Made by a program: the position numbers and the translations under genes. The notes under the pieces were generated by a model that searched no databases, had not been told where the DNA came from, and saw nothing but the letters and a program-made list of their open reading frames with translations. This document shows, in pieces, positions 6,086-8,957 of a stretch of DNA of 8,957 nucleotides (positions are counted from its first letter, which is position 1; every line of letters begins with the position of its first letter). The DNA lies in assembly GCA_903868035.1 (NCBI GenBank), contig CAIPTQ010000352.1, positions 1 to 8,957 on the forward strand, read 5' to 3'. This DNA comes from an uncultured Phycisphaerales bacterium. GTDB lineage: Bacteria; Planctomycetota; Phycisphaerae; WQYP01.

Positions 6086-6726
6086 ACACCATCAGGTCAA
6101 GTATTCAGACGGCTATTTTGGATCGGCTCCTTCCATGGGGTCTTATTGCCGCAGCGATCATGGCCGCATGTACTTGGCTTGCTGCCGCGGTATTTACCGA
6201 ATACTCCTTGCTGGCTTGTCCCTTGGTAGCGTTGGTGGCCCTGGGCTGGGCCGCGTTAATGATCCGCAGATTCATTCTCAACCGTGACCCCGTGCGGCGA
6301 AAACGCGCCTATGTTCTCTGGTTTGGAGTTCCGCTTATCGCCGTGGTGACGTGGGGGCTTTCCGCCGCGGATGTTCCGCTCAAAACAGCCATGGCCATCT
6401 CGCGGCACGACATGGATGCCTTGGCGAATGAAACGCTTCTCGCTCCGCCTGGGGCTCCTTCGCCGGCCCCCCGCAAGGTCGGTCTGTTTTCGGCCAGTGA
6501 AATCCACCGTTTTCCGGGTGGCATGGCCTTTCGCGCAGAATACGGCCATTGGTTGGACTGGAATGGGTATGCGTATGTTCCGTCTGGGATTCCACCGCAG
6601 TTAGAAGGGTATTACTTTGGGAAACCGGTTGGAGGCAACTGGTTTGAACTTGATCTGAACGCATCGCCCTATCCCAACAACACATCTGCCTCCGCCACGA
6701 CATCACCGGCAACGAGCCACCCCTGA
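6082..6726 (+). CDS. Three-helix membrane protein with exported C-terminal domain, unknown function
   Basis: This 214-residue protein has three predicted membrane helices at about 17-38, 41-62 and 77-95. The loop 63-76 is very basic (IRRFILNRDPVRRKR), so it should be cytoplasmic, which places the N terminus inside and the C-terminal domain (about 96-214) outside. That domain reads RKVGLFSASEIHRFPGGMAF, then YGHWLDWNGYAYVPSG and a GNWFELDL strand, and ends in a Ser/Thr/Pro-rich tail. A similar pattern (GL-P-x-E, PGG, YAY-P-G, W-Y) occurs in uncharacterised proteins, some seen near immunity genes; this is recollection, not a search. The start overlaps the previous stop by four bases (ATGA), with GGAG at 6068-6071. 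Codons are mixed and the coding strand is locally G-rich, unlike aspS downstream. Confidence 0.8.
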   Translation: MNTIRSSIQTAILDRLLPWGLIAAAIMAACTWLAAAVFTEYSLLACPLVALVALGWAALMIRRFILNRDPVRRKRAYVLWFGVPLIAVVTWGLSAADVPLKTAMAISRHDMDALANETLLAPPGAPSPAPRKVGLFSASEIHRFPGGMAFRAEYGHWLDWNGYAYVPSGIPPQLEGYYFGKPVGGNWFELDLNASPYPNNTSASATTSPATSHP

Positions 6727-6727
6727 T

Positions 6728-6756
6728 TTGCTTCCCCCGCCCCCTTCCTGTACAAC
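6728..6756 (+). promoter_or_regulatory. Weak promoter candidate upstream of aspS
   Basis: TTGCTT (6728-6733) and TACAAC (6751-6756) are 17 bp apart, directly after the membrane-protein stop, with a pyrimidine-rich spacer. Matches are 3 of 6 and 4 of 6. The change in composition and the 214-bp gap suggest aspS has its own promoter somewhere in 6727-6940, but its position is uncertain. Confidence 0.2.
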
Positions 6757-6862
6757 TACCCCCATTCACGGCATCTGCCGGGGTTTGAGGTTTCCGAATG
6801 ACGGACAATCGCCACAACTAGACGCCTCCGCTCAGAGCCACACTCTCTGCGCCCCAGCGTCT

Positions 6863-6884
6863 ACGCGTGGCGATTCGCGTTTTT
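6863..6884 (+). terminator. Weak intrinsic terminator candidate
   Basis: ACGCG (6863-6867) pairs with CGCGT (6876-6880) around an 8-nt loop and runs into five Ts (6880-6884). The stem is short, so termination of the ATPase operon transcript here is possible but not secure. Confidence 0.22.
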
Positions 6885-6900
6885 GCACGCCGCCCTACTC

Positions 6901-6928
6901 GAAACTTGAAACTCGAAACTCGAAACTC
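6901..6928 (+). repeat. Heptamer tandem repeat upstream of aspS
   Basis: Four back-to-back 7-bp units lie here: GAAACTT once, then GAAACTC three times. The array ends 2 bp before the AGAGG ribosome site of aspS. Heptamer runs of this type are dispersed in some PVC genomes (recollection). The unit does not keep a reading frame with the gene, so it is not coding. Confidence 0.85.
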
Positions 6929-6940
6929 ACAGAGGTTCCC

Positions 6941-8728
<1,788 letters not shown>

Positions 8729-8766
8729 CCGCACATATGTCCATCGCATTTCTTTTGGAGGCTTCC

Positions 8767-8957
8767 ATGAACGAGGAATCCAAGCAGCGCAAAGTGGCAA
8801 TGTACGTCCCTATTGTCGGTGCCGCCGCACCCATCGTTTGTTTCTGGATTTTGTATCTCTTGAAGCGCTTCTTCCAGATCGACGTGCTGGAGCAACCCGG
8901 CGGCACGCTCAAACTCAGGCATCGGGGCCAGCCGCTGGCCTTTGCCGAACTGGCCTC
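8767..8957 (+). CDS. Start of a single-helix membrane protein, function unknown (partial)
   Basis: An open frame from ATG 8767 runs off the window (63 complete codons). A strong ribosome site GGAGG (8757-8761) lies 5 bp upstream. The protein begins MNEESKQRKVAMYVPI, followed by one membrane helix at about 13-34 (VPIVGAAAPIVCFWILYLL) and a basic then polar stretch (EQPGGTLKLRHRGQPLAF). It lies 38 bp after the aspS stop and may share its transcript. ATG 8737 is in frame but has no ribosome site. I do not recognise the family. Confidence 0.75.
   Translation, partial: MNEESKQRKVAMYVPIVGAAAPIVCFWILYLLKRFFQIDVLEQPGGTLKLRHRGQPLAFAELA

Noticed and set aside
6901..6928. CRISPR-like repeat
   Set aside because: The units are 7 bp with no spacers, so this is a simple tandem repeat.
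6728..6940. N-terminal extension of aspS to a TTG at 6728
   Set aside because: The extra 71 residues are absent from bacterial AspRS, cover the heptamer repeat, and AGAGG directly precedes ATG 6941.

Overview
The window (8957 bp, GC-rich) looks like chromosomal DNA from a member of the PVC group, probably Planctomycetota or Verrucomicrobiota. This is an inference from three things: a type II secretion-type prepilin with the [20 protein letters not shown] segment and a C-terminal VDGH motif, typical of those phyla; a large multihaem c / membrane b cytochrome fusion; and an atypical ApbE with a DSEAWTKP motif. No rRNA, tRNA, CRISPR array or transposase is visible.

Layout. Bases 1-53 are the tail of an upstream gene. 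Next on the + strand come an ApbE-type flavin transferase (104-1042) and a prepilin-like protein (1252-2004). Converging on the prepilin, with only 9 bp between the stop codons, is a minus-strand gene (4227-2014) for a 737-residue protein. It has a signal peptide, eleven haem-attachment motifs (ten CxxCH, one CxxxCH) and a C-terminal membrane cytochrome b domain. This is the architecture of the CbcL-type quinol-oxidising cytochromes used in respiration to extracellular or low-potential acceptors. A 417-bp divergent intergenic region (4228-4644) holds strong hairpins and a 12-bp inverted repeat. It separates the cytochrome from a + strand operon: an AAA ATPase with a DUF4143 C-terminal part (4645-5778), a small acidic protein (5789-6085) and a three-helix membrane protein (6082-6726). 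The last two genes overlap by four bases. Aspartyl-tRNA synthetase (aspS, 6941-8728) follows, preceded by a short heptamer tandem repeat. The start of a single-helix membrane protein (8767 onward) runs off the end.

How the parts relate. The cytochrome is probably an inner-membrane electron-transfer module that passes electrons from the quinone pool to periplasmic haems. ApbE attaches FMN to redox proteins, so it fits a respiratory neighbourhood, but no flavinylated partner lies in the window. aspS is housekeeping, and its residues suggest a non-discriminating enzyme.

The most striking global pattern is that the + strand carries about twice as many C as G in apbE, the prepilin, the cytochrome and aspS, whichever strand encodes them. 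The + strand genes end synonymous codons in C, while the minus-strand cytochrome ends them in G. The block from about 4560 to 6726 (the ATPase operon) does not show this, which suggests a more recent arrival. That operon, with its leader inverted repeat and two unrecognised partner genes, is the best candidate here for an undescribed system.
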